DNA of 64,000 nucleotides from Micromonospora sp. FIMYZ51 (GCF_038246755.1 NZ_CP134706.1:3348001-3412000); one strand, 5' to 3'. Positions 1 to 9,608 are shown, counted from the first letter of the stretch. Translations and numbers: made by a program. The notes: generated by a model from the sequence alone, not told the origin.

Positions 1-510
1 CGCGGCCACGGTGCCAGTGACTGGCCCGGTACGTACCGGCTGGAGTTGTTCGGCCAGGACGTCGTCGGTCTCCTCGACCGCCTCGACACCGGCGTGATCG
101 ACCTGGTCGGACACTCCCTCGGCGGCCTGGTCGCCTGCCTGGTGGCCTCGGCACGACCTCGGCACATCCGCCGGCTGGTGTTGGAGGACGTGCCGTTTCC
201 GCATCCGCGTCCGCCCGCCCCGCCGCAGCGGCCGGCGGGGGAGTTGTCGTTCGACTGGCGGGTGGTGGAGCAGGTCCGCTCCGAGATCGACGATCCGGAT
301 CCGGGGTGGGCCGACATCGTCGCCCGGATCACCACATCCACCCTGCTGATCGGGGGCGGCGCGCCGAGTCCGGTGCCGCAGCAGCACGTCGCCGAACTCG
401 CCGGGCGACTCGCCGACGCCCGGCTCGTCACCATCGACGCCGGCCATCTGGTGCACGCGAGCGCGCCGGAGGCGTACCTCGACGCGCTCATCCGCTTCCT
501 CGACACGTGA
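1..510 (+). CDS. Alpha/beta hydrolase, C-terminal part (5' end outside window)
   Basis: The reading frame is open from base 1, so the gene starts to the left of the window. The visible 169 residues open with an RGHGASDWPGTY stretch typical of the region before the nucleophile elbow. GHSLGG follows, with Ser as the catalytic nucleophile. Near the C-terminus, DAGHLVHASAPEAYLDAL supplies the catalytic His. It is a hydrolase of the alpha/beta fold (esterase or lactonase-like); the substrate cannot be told. It converges on the regulator gene at 568. The 57-base gap between them has no clear terminator. Confidence 0.85.
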   Translation, partial: RGHGASDWPGTYRLELFGQDVVGLLDRLDTGVIDLVGHSLGGLVACLVASARPRHIRRLVLEDVPFPHPRPPAPPQRPAGELSFDWRVVEQVRSEIDDPDPGWADIVARITTSTLLIGGGAPSPVPQQHVAELAGRLADARLVTIDAGHLVHASAPEAYLDALIRFLDT

Positions 511-567
511 GCAGGAACAGCGTCATGGCATCCGGAACGCCTGCCTCTGCTCGACCAGGCGAGTGGG

Positions 568-1953
568 TCAGCCGCGTAGCGGGTAGGGGACGAAGGTGCT
601 GCGGTTTTCGTCCACGTCCAGTTGGCGGCTGATGGGTGGGGCGGCGCGTTGCGGGCAGGTCATCCGGTCGCAGGTCTTGCAGCCGGGGCCGATCGGGGTG
701 GCGGCCTCGGCGGCGTGCAGGTCCATGCCGGTGGAGTAGACCAACCGGCTGGCGTGCCGGGTCTCGCAGCCCAGGCCGATCGCGTACACCTTGCCGGGTT
801 GGCCGTAACCGCCGTGGTGCCGGGTGATGGTGCGGGCGATCCACAGGTAGCGCTGGCCGTCCGGCATCGCGGCGACCTGGGTGACCACCCGGCCGGGTGA
901 GCTGAACGCCTCGTACACGTTCCACAGGGGACAGGTGCCGCCGGTGCGGGAGAAGGGGAAACCGGTGGCGGACTGGCGTTTCGACATGTTGCCGGCCCGG
1001 TCGACCCGGACGAAGGAGAACGGCACCCCGCGTGCCCGGGGGCGTTGCAGGGTGCTGAGCCGGTGGCAGACCGTCTCCCAACCCATCGCGTAATGCTGGG
1101 TGAGCAGCTCGATGTCGTACCGGCGCTGCTCGGCGGCGGTGAGGAACTGCTCGTACGGCAGGATCAGCGCCGCCGCGAAGTAGTTGGCCAGGCCGACCCG
1201 GGTCAGTATCTGGGTCTGCATGTCGTCGAACTGCTCCGACTCGACGATCTCGTCGATCACGTCGGCGAACTCCAGCAGCGCGATCTGGGCAGCCATCCGC
1301 ATGGCCTCCTGCCCGCCGCGCAGCGACGTGGACAGGTGCAGGGTGCGCGTCTGCGGACGGTACCGGTGCAGTTCGTCGCCGAGCGAGGCGGCGTCCTCAC
1401 GGCGTACGCGTACCCCGTGTTGCTGCGCGAGACGGTCGCGCAGCAACCCACGGACCTCGCCGCGACGCAGCCCCATCTGGATGGCCAGCCGCTCCGCCTC
1501 CTCGTCCAGTTCCGGTACGTAGTTCTGCCGCCGGTAGAAGAACTCGGTCACCTGGTCGTGCGGGCTGCGGCCGACCCGTTCGCGGTCGCCGACCAGCTCG
1601 GCGAGCTGTTCGTCGACCTGCTGGTAGCGGCGGTGCAGCTCGATGACGGCGGCGGCGACCTCGGGCAGCCGGGTGGCCAGCTCGGTCAGCTCGGCGAGGC
1701 CGGCCCGGCCGGGCAGCGCCTCCCGCAGCCCGGTGACCAGGCGCGGGGTGTCGTGTGGGGCGAACACCGTCGGATCGACGCCGAACAGCTCGGTGATGCG
1801 CAGCAGCACCGGCACCGTCAGGGGCCTGGTGTCGTGCTCGATCTGGTTGAGGTAGCTGGGGGAGATGTTCAGGTGCCGGGCCAGCTCGGTCTGGCTGAGC
1901 GCCCGTTCCTCCCGCATGCGGCGCAGCCGGGCCCCGGCGAAGGTCTTGGCCAC
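568..1953 (-). CDS. ramB: RamB-type XRE regulator of the glyoxylate bypass
   Basis: The protein has 461 residues from a GTG at 1953, preceded by GGAGGT seven bases upstream. It opens with MAKTFAGARLRRMREE, as I remember for RamB proteins; a longer frame reaches 1992 but has no such site. An XRE helix-turn-helix covers about residues 8-62, with NISPSYLNQIEHDTRPL as recognition region. The middle resembles the ImmA/IrrE region but lacks HExxH. The C-terminal short-chain fatty-acyl regulator domain carries a Cys cluster, CKTCDRMTCPQR. In Corynebacterium and Mycobacterium RamB represses or activates aceA/aceB according to acetate metabolism. Divergent placement against aceA fits that role; the effector is inferred. 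Confidence 0.88.
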   Translation of the reverse strand: MAKTFAGARLRRMREERALSQTELARHLNISPSYLNQIEHDTRPLTVPVLLRITELFGVDPTVFAPHDTPRLVTGLREALPGRAGLAELTELATRLPEVAAAVIELHRRYQQVDEQLAELVGDRERVGRSPHDQVTEFFYRRQNYVPELDEEAERLAIQMGLRRGEVRGLLRDRLAQQHGVRVRREDAASLGDELHRYRPQTRTLHLSTSLRGGQEAMRMAAQIALLEFADVIDEIVESEQFDDMQTQILTRVGLANYFAAALILPYEQFLTAAEQRRYDIELLTQHYAMGWETVCHRLSTLQRPRARGVPFSFVRVDRAGNMSKRQSATGFPFSRTGGTCPLWNVYEAFSSPGRVVTQVAAMPDGQRYLWIARTITRHHGGYGQPGKVYAIGLGCETRHASRLVYSTGMDLHAAEAATPIGPGCKTCDRMTCPQRAAPPISRQLDVDENRSTFVPYPLRG

Positions 1954-2179
1954 CGCCCTCACCTCCCTGTACGCGCGGCGGAATCCGGTCACATTAGCAC
2001 TGCTGTGAATAAGACCTTTCGCAACTTCGCAGAATCGCTTCTTGACTTTTCAATAATTGGCTTTTTCCGCCCCTCGACCAGCTCCCGCCAGCCGTGTGAA
2101 CGTTGGCGACACACCGGTGGCCAGCGTCGGCGCAGCACCGGCGAGTGGGCCAAGCGGACTTGTGAAGGGATGAAAATCG
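1954..2179. promoter_or_regulatory. Divergent ramB-aceA control region with candidate RamB box
   Basis: This 226-base region is clearly AT-richer than the flanking genes. At 2017-2024 it has TTTCGCAA, overlapping AACTTCGCAGAA at 2023-2034, so TTCGCA occurs twice nine bases apart. The corynebacterial RamB box, as I recall it, centres on AACTTTGCAAA; the second site differs only slightly. Position between regulator and aceA supports an operator that could control both directions. The aceA ribosome site GAAGGGA lies about 8 bases before its ATG. Confidence 0.55.
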
Positions 2180-3451
2180 ATGGTTACCGCGGTCGAGCAG
2201 GTGCAGCACGATTGGGACACCAACCCCCGGTGGCGGGGTGTGCGGCGGAGCTACCGCGCCGAGGACGTGGTGCGGCTGCGGGGTGCGATCCAGGAGGAGC
2301 ACACCCTGGCCCGGCACGGCGCGAACCGGCTGTGGCGGCTGCTGAACAGCGAGGACTACATCCACGCCCTCGGCGCCCTCACCGGCAACCAGGCGGTGCA
2401 GATGGTCCGGGCCGGGCTCAAGGCGATCTACCTGTCCGGCTGGCAGGTGGCCGCCGATGCCAACCTCGCCGGGCACACCTACCCGGACCAGAGCCTCTAC
2501 CCGGCAAACTCGGTGCCCGCCGTGGTGCGCCGGATCAACAACGCGCTGCTGCGCGCCGCCCAGATCACCACCGCCGAGGGGGACACCTCCGGCATCGACT
2601 GGCTGGCGCCGATCGTCGCCGACGCCGAGGCCGGCTTCGGTGGCGTGCTCAACGCGTACGAGCTGATGAACGCGATGATCGCGGCCGGCGCGGCCGGCGT
2701 GCACTGGGAGGACCAACTCGCCTCCGAGAAGAAGTGCGGCCACCTCGGCGGCAAGGTGCTCATCCCCACCGGCCAGCACATCCGCACCCTGGAGGCGGCC
2801 CGGCTGGCCGCCGACGTGGCCGGCGTGCCGTCGGTGGTCATCGCCCGCACCGACGCCCAGGCCGCCACGCTGCTCACCACCGACGTGGACGAGCGGGACC
2901 AGCCCTTCGTCACCGGTGAGCGCACCGCCGAGGGTTTCTACCGGGTGCGCAACGGCATCGAGCCGTGCATCGCCCGGGGTCTGGCGTACGCCCCGCACGC
3001 CGACCTGCTCTGGATGGAGACCAGCACCCCGGACCTGGAGGTGGCTCGCCGCTTCGCCGAGGCGATCAAGGCCGAGCACCCGGACCAGCTGCTGGCCTAC
3101 AACTGCTCGCCGTCGTTCAACTGGCGCAAGCACCTGGACGACGCGACCATCGCCAAGTTCCAGCGCGAACTCGGCCACATGGGTTACAAGTTCCAGTTCA
3201 TCACCCTGGCTGGCTTCCACGCGCTGAACTACTCGATGTTCGACCTGGCCCGTGGCTACGCCGCCGACGGCATGTCGGCGTACGTCTCGTTGCAGGAGCG
3301 GGAGTTCGCGGCCGAGCCGGCCGGCTACACCGCGGTCAAGCACCAGCGGGAGGTCGGTACCGGCTACTTCGACCTGATCAGCACCGTGCTGAACCCCGCC
3401 GCCGAGACCACCGCCCTGCGGGGGTCGACCGAGGAGGAGCAGTTCGCATGA
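2180..3451 (+). CDS. aceA: Isocitrate lyase
   Basis: This 423-residue protein cleaves isocitrate to glyoxylate and succinate, the first step of the glyoxylate bypass, in the cytoplasm. The catalytic signature KKCGHLGGK lies near residues 184-192, with the active-site Cys in it. The TIM-barrel stretches [22 protein letters not shown] and YNCSPSFNW are all present, and the length matches the short bacterial class. The ATG at 2180 follows GAAGGGA. Its stop overlaps the malate synthase start by 4 bases (ATGA), so the two enzymes are translationally coupled. Control is probably by the divergent RamB-type gene. Confidence 0.97.
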   Translation: MVTAVEQVQHDWDTNPRWRGVRRSYRAEDVVRLRGAIQEEHTLARHGANRLWRLLNSEDYIHALGALTGNQAVQMVRAGLKAIYLSGWQVAADANLAGHTYPDQSLYPANSVPAVVRRINNALLRAAQITTAEGDTSGIDWLAPIVADAEAGFGGVLNAYELMNAMIAAGAAGVHWEDQLASEKKCGHLGGKVLIPTGQHIRTLEAARLAADVAGVPSVVIARTDAQAATLLTTDVDERDQPFVTGERTAEGFYRVRNGIEPCIARGLAYAPHADLLWMETSTPDLEVARRFAEAIKAEHPDQLLAYNCSPSFNWRKHLDDATIAKFQRELGHMGYKFQFITLAGFHALNYSMFDLARGYAADGMSAYVSLQEREFAAEPAGYTAVKHQREVGTGYFDLISTVLNPAAETTALRGSTEEEQFA

Positions 3452-5049
3452 GATACGAGATCATCGGCCCGATGGCCGAGCGGTTCGACGAAGTGCTCAC
3501 CGCCGAGGCGCTGGAGTTCCTGGTCACCCTGGACAGCGAGTTCGCCGCCCGGCGGGTGGCCGTGCTGGACACCCGCCGCGCCCGCCGGGACCGCTTCGCC
3601 ACCGGCCAGTTGCCCGACTTCCTGCCGGAAACCGCCGGCATCCGCGCCGATCCGACCTGGCGGGTGGCCCCGCCGGCACCCGGCCTGGTGGACCGGCGGG
3701 TCGAGATCACCGGACCGCCGGACCGGAAGATGACGATCAACGCGCTGAACTCCGGCGCCAAGGTCTGGCTCGCCGACTTCGAGGATGCCACCGCCCCGAC
3801 CTGGGACAACATCATCGGTGGCCAACTCAACCTGATCGACGCCCTGGACCGGCGGATCGACTTCACCGACTCGCGCGGCAAGCGCTATGCCCTCGGCGAG
3901 GAACTGGCCACGATCGTGGTCCGGCCGCGCGGTTGGCACCTGGTGGAGAAGGGCATCGTGGTGGACGGGCGGCCGATCTCGGCCAGTCTTGTCGACTTCG
4001 GGCTCTACCTGTTCCACTGTGCCCGCCGGCAGCTCGCGGCCGGTTCCGGACCGTACTTCTACCTGCCGAAGCTGGAGGACCACCGCGAGGCGCGGCTGTG
4101 GAACGACATCTTCGTCTTCGCCCAGCACTACCTGCGCCTGCCGCAGGGCACCATCCGGGCGACCACGCTGATCGAGACGATCACCGCGGCGTTCGAGATG
4201 GAGGAGATCCTCTACGAGCTGCGGGAGCACTCGGCGGGCCTGAACGCCGGCCGGTGGGACTACATCTTCAGCATCATCAAGAACTTCGGGCAGTGGCCGG
4301 ACTTCGTCCTGCCGGACCGCGCCGAGGTCACCATGACCGTGCCGTTCATGCGCGCGTACACCGAACAGCTGGTGCGGACCTGTCACCGGCGCGGCGCGCA
4401 TGCGATCGGCGGCATGGCCGCCTTCGTGCCGGCCCGGGACCCGGCGGTGAACGAGACGGCGCTACAGCGGGTGCGGGCGGACAAGCAGCGGGAGGCCGGG
4501 GACGGCTTCGACGGCTCCTGGGTCGCCCACCCCGGCCTGGTGTCGACCTGCCGGGAGGTCTTCGACGCGGTGCTCGGCGAGCGGCCGAACCAGGTCGACC
4601 GGCTCCGCGACGACGTGGCGGTCACCGCCGCCGACCTGCTCTCGGTCGACAAGACCCCGGGCCAGGTCACCGAGGCGGGAGTGCGGTCCAACATCGCGGT
4701 GGCGCTGCGCTACATCGACGCCTGGCTCGGCGGCACCGGCGCGGTGGCGCTGTGGAACCTGATGGAGGACGCGGCGACCGCCGAGATCGCCCGCTGCCAG
4801 GTCTGGCAGTGGTTGCATCACGGCACGCCGCTGGCCGGGGGCGGCTGCGTGACCGAGGAGCTGGTCCGGGCGATGCTCGCCGAGGAACTGACGGCGTTGG
4901 CCGAGGGCCGCGAGGACGCCGAGCGGGAGCGCGCCGAGCACGCCGCGCGGATCGTCGAGGAGACCGCCCTGGGCGAGGAGTTGCCGGCCTTCTTCACCCC
5001 CGCCGGGTACGCCCGGCATCTGGGCCCGCGGCGTAAGCAGACCCGCTGA
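3448..5049 (+). CDS. aceB: Malate synthase A
   Basis: The 533-residue enzyme condenses glyoxylate with acetyl-CoA to malate and completes the bypass. The ATG at 3448 overlaps the aceA stop and is preceded by GAGGAGGAG; the frame stays open further upstream, but only inside aceA. Family motifs are visible: [14 protein letters not shown] in the first third (metal and glyoxylate region) and the malate synthase signature [16 protein letters not shown] about residues 263-278. The length is that of the A isoform (about 530-540), not the 720-residue G form. A strong hairpin follows the gene. Confidence 0.97.
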   Translation: MRYEIIGPMAERFDEVLTAEALEFLVTLDSEFAARRVAVLDTRRARRDRFATGQLPDFLPETAGIRADPTWRVAPPAPGLVDRRVEITGPPDRKMTINALNSGAKVWLADFEDATAPTWDNIIGGQLNLIDALDRRIDFTDSRGKRYALGEELATIVVRPRGWHLVEKGIVVDGRPISASLVDFGLYLFHCARRQLAAGSGPYFYLPKLEDHREARLWNDIFVFAQHYLRLPQGTIRATTLIETITAAFEMEEILYELREHSAGLNAGRWDYIFSIIKNFGQWPDFVLPDRAEVTMTVPFMRAYTEQLVRTCHRRGAHAIGGMAAFVPARDPAVNETALQRVRADKQREAGDGFDGSWVAHPGLVSTCREVFDAVLGERPNQVDRLRDDVAVTAADLLSVDKTPGQVTEAGVRSNIAVALRYIDAWLGGTGAVALWNLMEDAATAEIARCQVWQWLHHGTPLAGGGCVTEELVRAMLAEELTALAEGREDAERERAEHAARIVEETALGEELPAFFTPAGYARHLGPRRKQTR

Positions 5050-5065
5050 GCAACGGCGACAGCAC

Positions 5066-5092
5066 GGGCCGGGGGCAGGCTGCCCCCGGCCC
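5066..5092. terminator. Bidirectional terminator between aceB and sthA
   Basis: A perfect 13-base inverted repeat (arms 5066-5078 and 5080-5092, one central base) lies exactly between two convergent stop codons. It is all G/C apart from one pair and has no U-tract, as is common in high-GC actinobacteria. The real loop must be slightly larger than one base. Confidence 0.85.
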
Positions 5093-5097
5093 CGGCG

Positions 5098-6501
5098 TCA
5101 GCCGACGATCCGGGTGATGTTGCGGATCTTGTTGGCGGCGTCGAGGGCGGCCACCTTGTACGCCTCCGCCAGCGTGGGGTAGTTGAAGACGGTGTCGACC
5201 AGGTAGTCGACCGTGCCGCCGAGACCCATCACCGCCTGCCCGATGTGGACGATCTCGGTGGCCCCGGTGCCGAAGACGTGCACGCCGAGCAGCCGGCCGT
5301 CGGCTGGTGAGACGAGCAGTTTCAACATGCCGTACGAGTCGCCCACGATCTGACCCCGGGCCAGCTCGCGGTAGCGGGCGATGCCCACCTCGAACGGGGT
5401 CGCGCTGTCGGTCAGCTCCTCCTCGGTCTGCCCGACGAAGCTGATCTCCGGAATCGTGTAGATGCCGATCGGCTGCAACTCGTGCATCGGGCGGTCCGGT
5501 TCGCCGCAGGCGTGCTGCGCGGCCAGCCGGCCCTGCTCCATCGAGGTGGAGGCGAGCGCCGGGAAGCCGATCACGTCGCCCACCGCGTAGATGTTCGCCA
5601 CGGCGGTGCGGTAGTTCGCGTCGACCTCGATCCGGCCGCGCCGGTCCGCCGACAGGCCGGCGGCGGCCAGGTCCAGCCCGTCGGTCTGGCCCTGCCGACC
5701 GGCCGAGTACATCACGGTGTCCGCGACGATCCTCTTGCCGCTCTTGAGTACGCAGAGCGCCGCGCTCTGGTGCTTCTCCACCGCCGCGACCTCCTCGCCG
5801 AAGCGGAACGTCACCGACAGGTCGCGCAGGTGGTAGCGGAGCGACTCGATGATCTCCTCGTCGCAGAAGTCGAGCATCTTGTCGCGGCGCTCGACCACGG
5901 TGACCTTGGTGCCGAGCGCGGCGAACATGGAGGCGTACTCCATGCCGATCACCCCGGCACCTACCACCACCATGCTGCGCGGCACGGCCTGGAGGTTGAT
6001 GACGCCGTCGGAGTCCACGATGGTCCGGTCGTCGAAGTCGACGCTCTCCGGGCGGGCGGGCCGGGTGCCGGCGGCGATGATGGCCTTGTCGAAGGTGACC
6101 CGGGTTTCCCGGCCGGAACCGCCGTCGACCCAGACCGCGTGCGGGTCGGCGAATCGCCCGGTGCCGGTGATCAGGGCGACCCGGTTGCGGGCCAACTGGT
6201 TGCGGATCACGTCGGTCTGCCGGTTGATCACGTGTTGGGTACGGGCGGCCAGGTCGCCGACCGTGATCTCCTCCTTGACCCGGTAGCTGCTGCCGTAGAG
6301 GTCCCGCTGGCTCAGGCCGGTCAGGTAGAGCACGGCCTCGCGCAGGGTCTTGGAGGGGACCGTGCCGGTGTTGATGCACACCCCGCCGATCATGTCGCGA
6401 CGGTCCACGATGCCGACCCGCCTACCCAACTTGGCGGCGGCGATCGCGGCCTTCTGACCGCTGGGTCCGGAGCCCAGTACCAACAGGTCGTAGTCGTACA
6501 C
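5098..6501 (-). CDS. sthA: Soluble pyridine nucleotide transhydrogenase (Si-specific)
   Basis: From a GTG at 6501 ([15 protein letters not shown]) the protein has 467 residues, the usual SthA length. It is an FAD enzyme that exchanges reducing equivalents between NADPH and NAD+. GSGPSG near residue 9 is the FAD fold; a second [10 protein letters not shown] forms the NAD(P) site. At the position of the lipoamide dehydrogenase redox disulfide the sequence reads [13 protein letters not shown], so the second Cys is Thr; loss of the disulfide is characteristic of SthA. The frame is open further upstream to 6804 but that extension shows no domain. No strong ribosome site is visible at 6501. Confidence 0.9.
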   Translation of the reverse strand: MYDYDLLVLGSGPSGQKAAIAAAKLGRRVGIVDRRDMIGGVCINTGTVPSKTLREAVLYLTGLSQRDLYGSSYRVKEEITVGDLAARTQHVINRQTDVIRNQLARNRVALITGTGRFADPHAVWVDGGSGRETRVTFDKAIIAAGTRPARPESVDFDDRTIVDSDGVINLQAVPRSMVVVGAGVIGMEYASMFAALGTKVTVVERRDKMLDFCDEEIIESLRYHLRDLSVTFRFGEEVAAVEKHQSAALCVLKSGKRIVADTVMYSAGRQGQTDGLDLAAAGLSADRRGRIEVDANYRTAVANIYAVGDVIGFPALASTSMEQGRLAAQHACGEPDRPMHELQPIGIYTIPEISFVGQTEEELTDSATPFEVGIARYRELARGQIVGDSYGMLKLLVSPADGRLLGVHVFGTGATEIVHIGQAVMGLGGTVDYLVDTVFNYPTLAEAYKVAALDAANKIRNITRIVG

Positions 6502-6618
6502 GATCGTCAGCGTCGCAAGATGTGGCGGTGTGCGCCAGTCCTGGCGTCGAAGCGGCATCCCGGGTTTACCCGCTTGGAACAATTCCGTGGCAACCAGGGG
6601 CGGCGGTCCGGTCACACA

Positions 6619-6654
6619 TTGACATGCAAGTGGGGACTTGCCTATTGTTCCCGG
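6619..6654 (+). promoter_or_regulatory. Leaderless promoter with ArsR-type operator
   Basis: TTGACA (6619-6624) and TATTGT (6643-6648) are separated by 18 bases. The spacer contains a perfect inverted repeat GCAAGT-N4-ACTTGC (6626-6641). The GTG of the ArsR gene at 6655 is just where transcription should begin, so the mRNA is probably leaderless. A repressor bound in the spacer would block RNA polymerase directly. Confidence 0.75.
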
Positions 6655-6939
6655 GTGGGCGACGTGTACAAGGCGCTGGCGGATCCCACCCGGCGCGCCA
6701 TCCTCGACGAGTTGCAGGACCGCAGCGGTCAGACGCTGTTCGAACTCTGTGTCCGGTTGACCGGCAAGGGGTTCACCTCGACGCGGCAGGCCATCTCCCA
6801 GCACCTCGGCGTGCTGTCCGAGGCCGGGCTGGTGACGGTGCGCCGCGAGGGTAGGTACATGTTCATCGACCTCGACACGTCCCCGCTTCGGCAGATCTAC
6901 GAGCGGTGGAGGATCGGACCGTGCGAATCGGACACATGA
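6655..6939 (+). CDS. ArsR-family winged-helix repressor
   Basis: The 94-residue protein begins [19 protein letters not shown] after its start residue, the typical ArsR opening. The recognition helix lies in [20 protein letters not shown], followed by the wing [10 protein letters not shown]. There is no CxC metal-binding motif in the recognition helix, so it is likely one of the non-metal ArsR regulators that accompany VOC or SRPBCC proteins. The GTG start has no ribosome site but sits at the predicted transcription start. The end overlaps the VOC gene by 19 bases; the palindrome in its promoter suggests autoregulation. Confidence 0.88.
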   Translation: MGDVYKALADPTRRAILDELQDRSGQTLFELCVRLTGKGFTSTRQAISQHLGVLSEAGLVTVRREGRYMFIDLDTSPLRQIYERWRIGPCESDT

Positions 6940-7310
6940 GCATCTTCGTCGACGACCAGGACAAGGCGTTGGCGTTCTACACGGGCGTGCTCGGCTTCGT
7001 CAAGAAGACCGAGATCCCGCTCGGGGCACACAGCTGGTTGACCGTGGTGTCGCCGGAGGAGCCGGACGGCGTGGAACTGGTCCTCGAACCCGACCAGCAT
7101 CCGGCCGCCGCGGCCTTCAAGAAGGCGCTCGTCGCGGACGGGATCCCGTTCACGATGTTCGGGGTGCCGGACGTCGCCGCCGAGTACGAGCGGCTGAAGG
7201 GGCTCGGGGTGACCTTCACCCAGGAGCCGTTGGACACCGGTGGCGTGACGACCGCGGTCTTCGACGACACCTGCGGCAACCTGATCCAGATCGCCGCCGT
7301 GCACTCCTGA
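6921..7310 (+). CDS. VOC-family (glyoxalase/bleomycin-resistance fold) protein
   Basis: The protein has about 129 residues from a GTG at 6921, with GGAGG eight bases before it; an in-frame GTG at 6906 is less well placed. Two beta-alpha-beta-beta-beta modules are visible: [20 protein letters not shown] at the start and a second half ending [19 protein letters not shown]. The His near residue 5 and the Glu/Gln positions fit a metal-binding VOC site. The substrate is unknown. It is co-transcribed with the ArsR regulator, a common pair in actinobacteria. Confidence 0.85.
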   Translation: MRIGHMSIFVDDQDKALAFYTGVLGFVKKTEIPLGAHSWLTVVSPEEPDGVELVLEPDQHPAAAAFKKALVADGIPFTMFGVPDVAAEYERLKGLGVTFTQEPLDTGGVTTAVFDDTCGNLIQIAAVHS

Positions 7311-7356
7311 CGGCATCGGCACGCCGTGCCGCGAGCGCGGCGGCTAGCCTGGCCCG

Positions 7357-8007
7357 ATGGAAGGGGCCTCGGGATTCGCGGCGCGGGTGCGGGAGTCGAC
7401 CAGAGCGGACCACCGTGCCGCCCAGGACCTGCCGTACGTCAACGCCCTGTTCGCCGGGCGGCTGGACCGGGCCGGTCATGCCGCGCTGCTCGAGCAGCTG
7501 TACGTGGTGTACGAAACGCTTGAGCAGGCGGCCGAGGCGATGCGCGACGACCCGGTGGCCGGGCAGTTCGTTCTCGACGACCTGCGCCGGCTGCCGGGCA
7601 TCGCCGCCGACCTCAGGTTCCTGCGCGGCCCCGACGGGGCCGCGCGGATCCAGCCGAGTGCCGCCACCCGCCGCTACCAGGACCGCCTCCGCGCCGTCGC
7701 CTTCACCTGGCCGGCGGGCTTCGTCGCCCACCACTACACCCGCTATCTGGGCGATCTCTCCGGTGGCCAGATGATGGCGCGCTCGCTGCGCCGCTCGTAC
7801 GGCTTCGACTGCGACGGAATCCGCTTCCTCCGCTTCCCAGGGCTCGACCCGCGCGCAGTCAAGCAGCGCTACCGGGACCTGCTCGACGCGGCGCCATGGG
7901 ACGAGCGGGAACGGCAGGCATTCCTGGCCGAGGTGTCCCGGGCCTACCAGCTGAACACCGACCTGCTGGCCGACCTGGGTCGGGCCGTCGTGCCGGGTGC
8001 GGCGTGA
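7357..8007 (+). CDS. Biliverdin-producing heme oxygenase
   Basis: The 216-residue protein is of the heme oxygenase-1 fold, which opens heme to biliverdin, iron and CO. The proximal heme ligand is His19 in TRADHRAAQ. The distal helix carries YLGDLSGGQMMAR near residue 130, with the flexible glycines that contact bound oxygen. Length and motifs match HmuO-type bacterial enzymes. The next gene overlaps it by 4 bases and encodes a DUF2470 protein, suggesting joint use of heme. No heme transporter or Fur/DtxR-like box was recognised nearby. The start is an ATG without a strong ribosome site. Confidence 0.93.
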   Translation: MEGASGFAARVRESTRADHRAAQDLPYVNALFAGRLDRAGHAALLEQLYVVYETLEQAAEAMRDDPVAGQFVLDDLRRLPGIAADLRFLRGPDGAARIQPSAATRRYQDRLRAVAFTWPAGFVAHHYTRYLGDLSGGQMMARSLRRSYGFDCDGIRFLRFPGLDPRAVKQRYRDLLDAAPWDERERQAFLAEVSRAYQLNTDLLADLGRAVVPGAA

Positions 8008-8318
8008 CCGGCCCGAGCCCGTTCCCGCAAGCGGTGGTCGCGGCGGTGCTGGCACACATGAACACCGACCACGCCGACGACTGCCGGGTGATCTGTCAGG
8101 GGCTGGGCGGTCAGCCGGGCGCGACGGCGGCCACGATGTCCGGGATGGACGCCGACGGAATGGACTTCACCGCGATCGTGGACGGGAAACCGGTCGCCGT
8201 ACGGATCCCGTTCGCCACCCGCCTGACCGAACGGCGGCAGATCCGATCGGCGGCCGTCCGGATGTACCAGGAGGCCCGCGCAGTGCTGGACGCCACCGCT
8301 CGGGCCGAGCCCGGCTGA
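8004..8318 (+). CDS. DUF2470 domain protein (HugZ C-terminal-like)
   Basis: The 104-residue protein starts at a GTG overlapping the heme oxygenase stop (GTGA). It contains HMNTDHADDCRVIC, the His-rich signature of the DUF2470 fold, which in HugZ/ChuZ-type heme-degrading enzymes is fused to a split-barrel FMN-like domain. The second half, PVAVRIPFATRLTERRQIR, completes the domain. Here it stands alone behind a canonical heme oxygenase. A role in heme binding or hand-over is inferred from fusion partners and coupling and has not been shown for a stand-alone form. Confidence 0.8.
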   Translation: MTGPSPFPQAVVAAVLAHMNTDHADDCRVICQGLGGQPGATAATMSGMDADGMDFTAIVDGKPVAVRIPFATRLTERRQIRSAAVRMYQEARAVLDATARAEPG

Positions 8319-8366
8319 TGGGAAACCGGGCACCGCGAGCTGTCCGACCGGGCTCAGCCTCGGCGT

Positions 8367-9326
8367 TCAGCCCAGTGCGCGCAACCGGTCGGCGAGGACG
8401 TCCCGGAAGAAGTCGAGGAAGCCGTCGGGATCGGGGCCGGCGTTTTGCAGGACGAGATGGTCGAAGCCCGCGTCGACGTACGCCTTGACCGCCTGGACGT
8501 GCCGTTCGGGGTCCGGCCCGACGGCGAAGTGCTGGCGGATGTCGTTCTCGGTGACGGTGGCCGACGCCGCTTCGAAGTTCGCCGGGTTGGGCAGCTCGCT
8601 CATCACCTTCCAGCCGGTCACCGCCCATCGACTGGTCTGCCAGGCGGCCTGGATCGCCTGCTGGTCGTCGGCTGCCCAGGCCATCGGCACCTCCGCGTAA
8701 CGCGGCCCTTGCCCGCCGCGCTCCCGGTAGGAGCGCACCAGGTCGGGCACGGGTTCCGTGGCGAACAGGCCGTCACCGAGTTCGGCGGCGATCGCCACCG
8801 CCCCCGCGCCGCTGGCGGCCACGGCGATGACCGGCGGCTGCTCGGGCAGGTCGAACACCCGCGCGTCCTCCAGTTGCAGGTGCCTGCCCTCGTACGACTG
8901 GTAGCCGCCCTGCCAGAGCAACCGGATGATCTGCAACGCCTCGCGCAGTCGTTCGTGTCGCCCGCGTACGCTCGGGAAACCCTGACCGACGACGTGTTCG
9001 TTTAGTCGTTCGCCGGCACCGACGCCGAGGGTGAACCGGTTGTCGGAGACGATGGCGAGGGTGGCGGCGGCCTGGGCGATGATCGCCGGGTGGTAGCGCA
9101 TCGAGGGACAGGTCACCCCGGTGACCAGGCCGACCCGTTCGGTGCTGGCGGCGATCGCGCCGAGGACGGTCCAGGTGAACGGCGAGTGGCCCTGGTTGTC
9201 CAGCCAGGGGTGGAAGTGGTCGCTGATCTCCACGAAGTCGAACCCGACCTGCTCGGCCCGGACCGCCTGCCGGATGATCTCCGTCGGTCCGAATCCCTCG
9301 GTGGACAGCTTGTAACCGATCCGCAT
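8367..9326 (-). CDS. F420-dependent LLM-class oxidoreductase (TIGR03557-like)
   Basis: The protein has 319 residues from the ATG at 9326, with AGGAGA six bases before it. The opening MRIGYKLSTEGFGPTEI and the segments FDFVEISDHFHPWLDN, GVTCPSMRYHPAIIAQAAAT and FTLGVGAGERLNEHVVG are those of the subgroup close to F420-dependent glucose-6-phosphate dehydrogenase. These enzymes bind coenzyme F420 in a TIM barrel and transfer hydride to or from small substrates; the substrate here is unknown. F420 use is itself an actinobacterial marker. The gene is monocistronic and converges on the heme oxygenase pair. Confidence 0.9.
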   Translation of the reverse strand: MRIGYKLSTEGFGPTEIIRQAVRAEQVGFDFVEISDHFHPWLDNQGHSPFTWTVLGAIAASTERVGLVTGVTCPSMRYHPAIIAQAAATLAIVSDNRFTLGVGAGERLNEHVVGQGFPSVRGRHERLREALQIIRLLWQGGYQSYEGRHLQLEDARVFDLPEQPPVIAVAASGAGAVAIAAELGDGLFATEPVPDLVRSYRERGGQGPRYAEVPMAWAADDQQAIQAAWQTSRWAVTGWKVMSELPNPANFEAASATVTENDIRQHFAVGPDPERHVQAVKAYVDAGFDHLVLQNAGPDPDGFLDFFRDVLADRLRALG

Positions 9327-9608
9327 CAGGTCTCCTGATTCCCGCAGCTCACGACCCCTGTTCGTGGCTGCTTTCCCGCCAGGGCCGATCCAAACCGAGC
9401 CGGATTCGACCGGTCTGCCCGGCGGAGGTCCGAGGATGCGGTCGCCGAGTGGTGGAGGGGCATGCCGGCGTCGGCCGGGCCGTCGGCAGGTCAGCGGGGT
9501 GCTGAAACCGGAGGTCCGCGATGCTCGCCGTGGCCGTGGCCGTGGCCGTGGCCGTGTCGGACCGGCGGGCCTGGCGTGTCGGGCGGGACGGTTACAGAAT
9601 GTCGAGTT
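9327..9608. other. Intergenic region between LLM enzyme and DUF5954 gene
   Basis: These 282 bases separate divergent genes and should hold both promoters. The stretch 9593-9598 (TACAGA) could be a -10 element for the rightward gene. Apart from the hexamer repeat listed separately I see no conserved site. Confidence 0.5.
9528..9557. repeat. Hexanucleotide tandem repeat CCGTGG
   Basis: Four exact CCGTGG units plus a fifth with one change (CCGTGT) run from 9528 to 9557 in the intergenic region. Slippage at such a tract could change spacing of the divergent promoters; no function is evident. Confidence 0.85.

Noticed and set aside
1045..2919. Long plus-strand frame of 624 codons
   Set aside because: It runs antisense to the RamB-type gene and then out of frame with aceA; no domain is recognisable and composition mirrors the real genes.
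5098..6804. sthA start at 6804
   Set aside because: The first 100 residues of the longer frame have no family similarity and cover the ArsR promoter; GTG 6501 gives the exact family start.
8309..8331. Terminator between DUF2470 and LLM genes
   Set aside because: Only a 6-base stem with an 11-base loop that includes the stop codon; too weak to claim.
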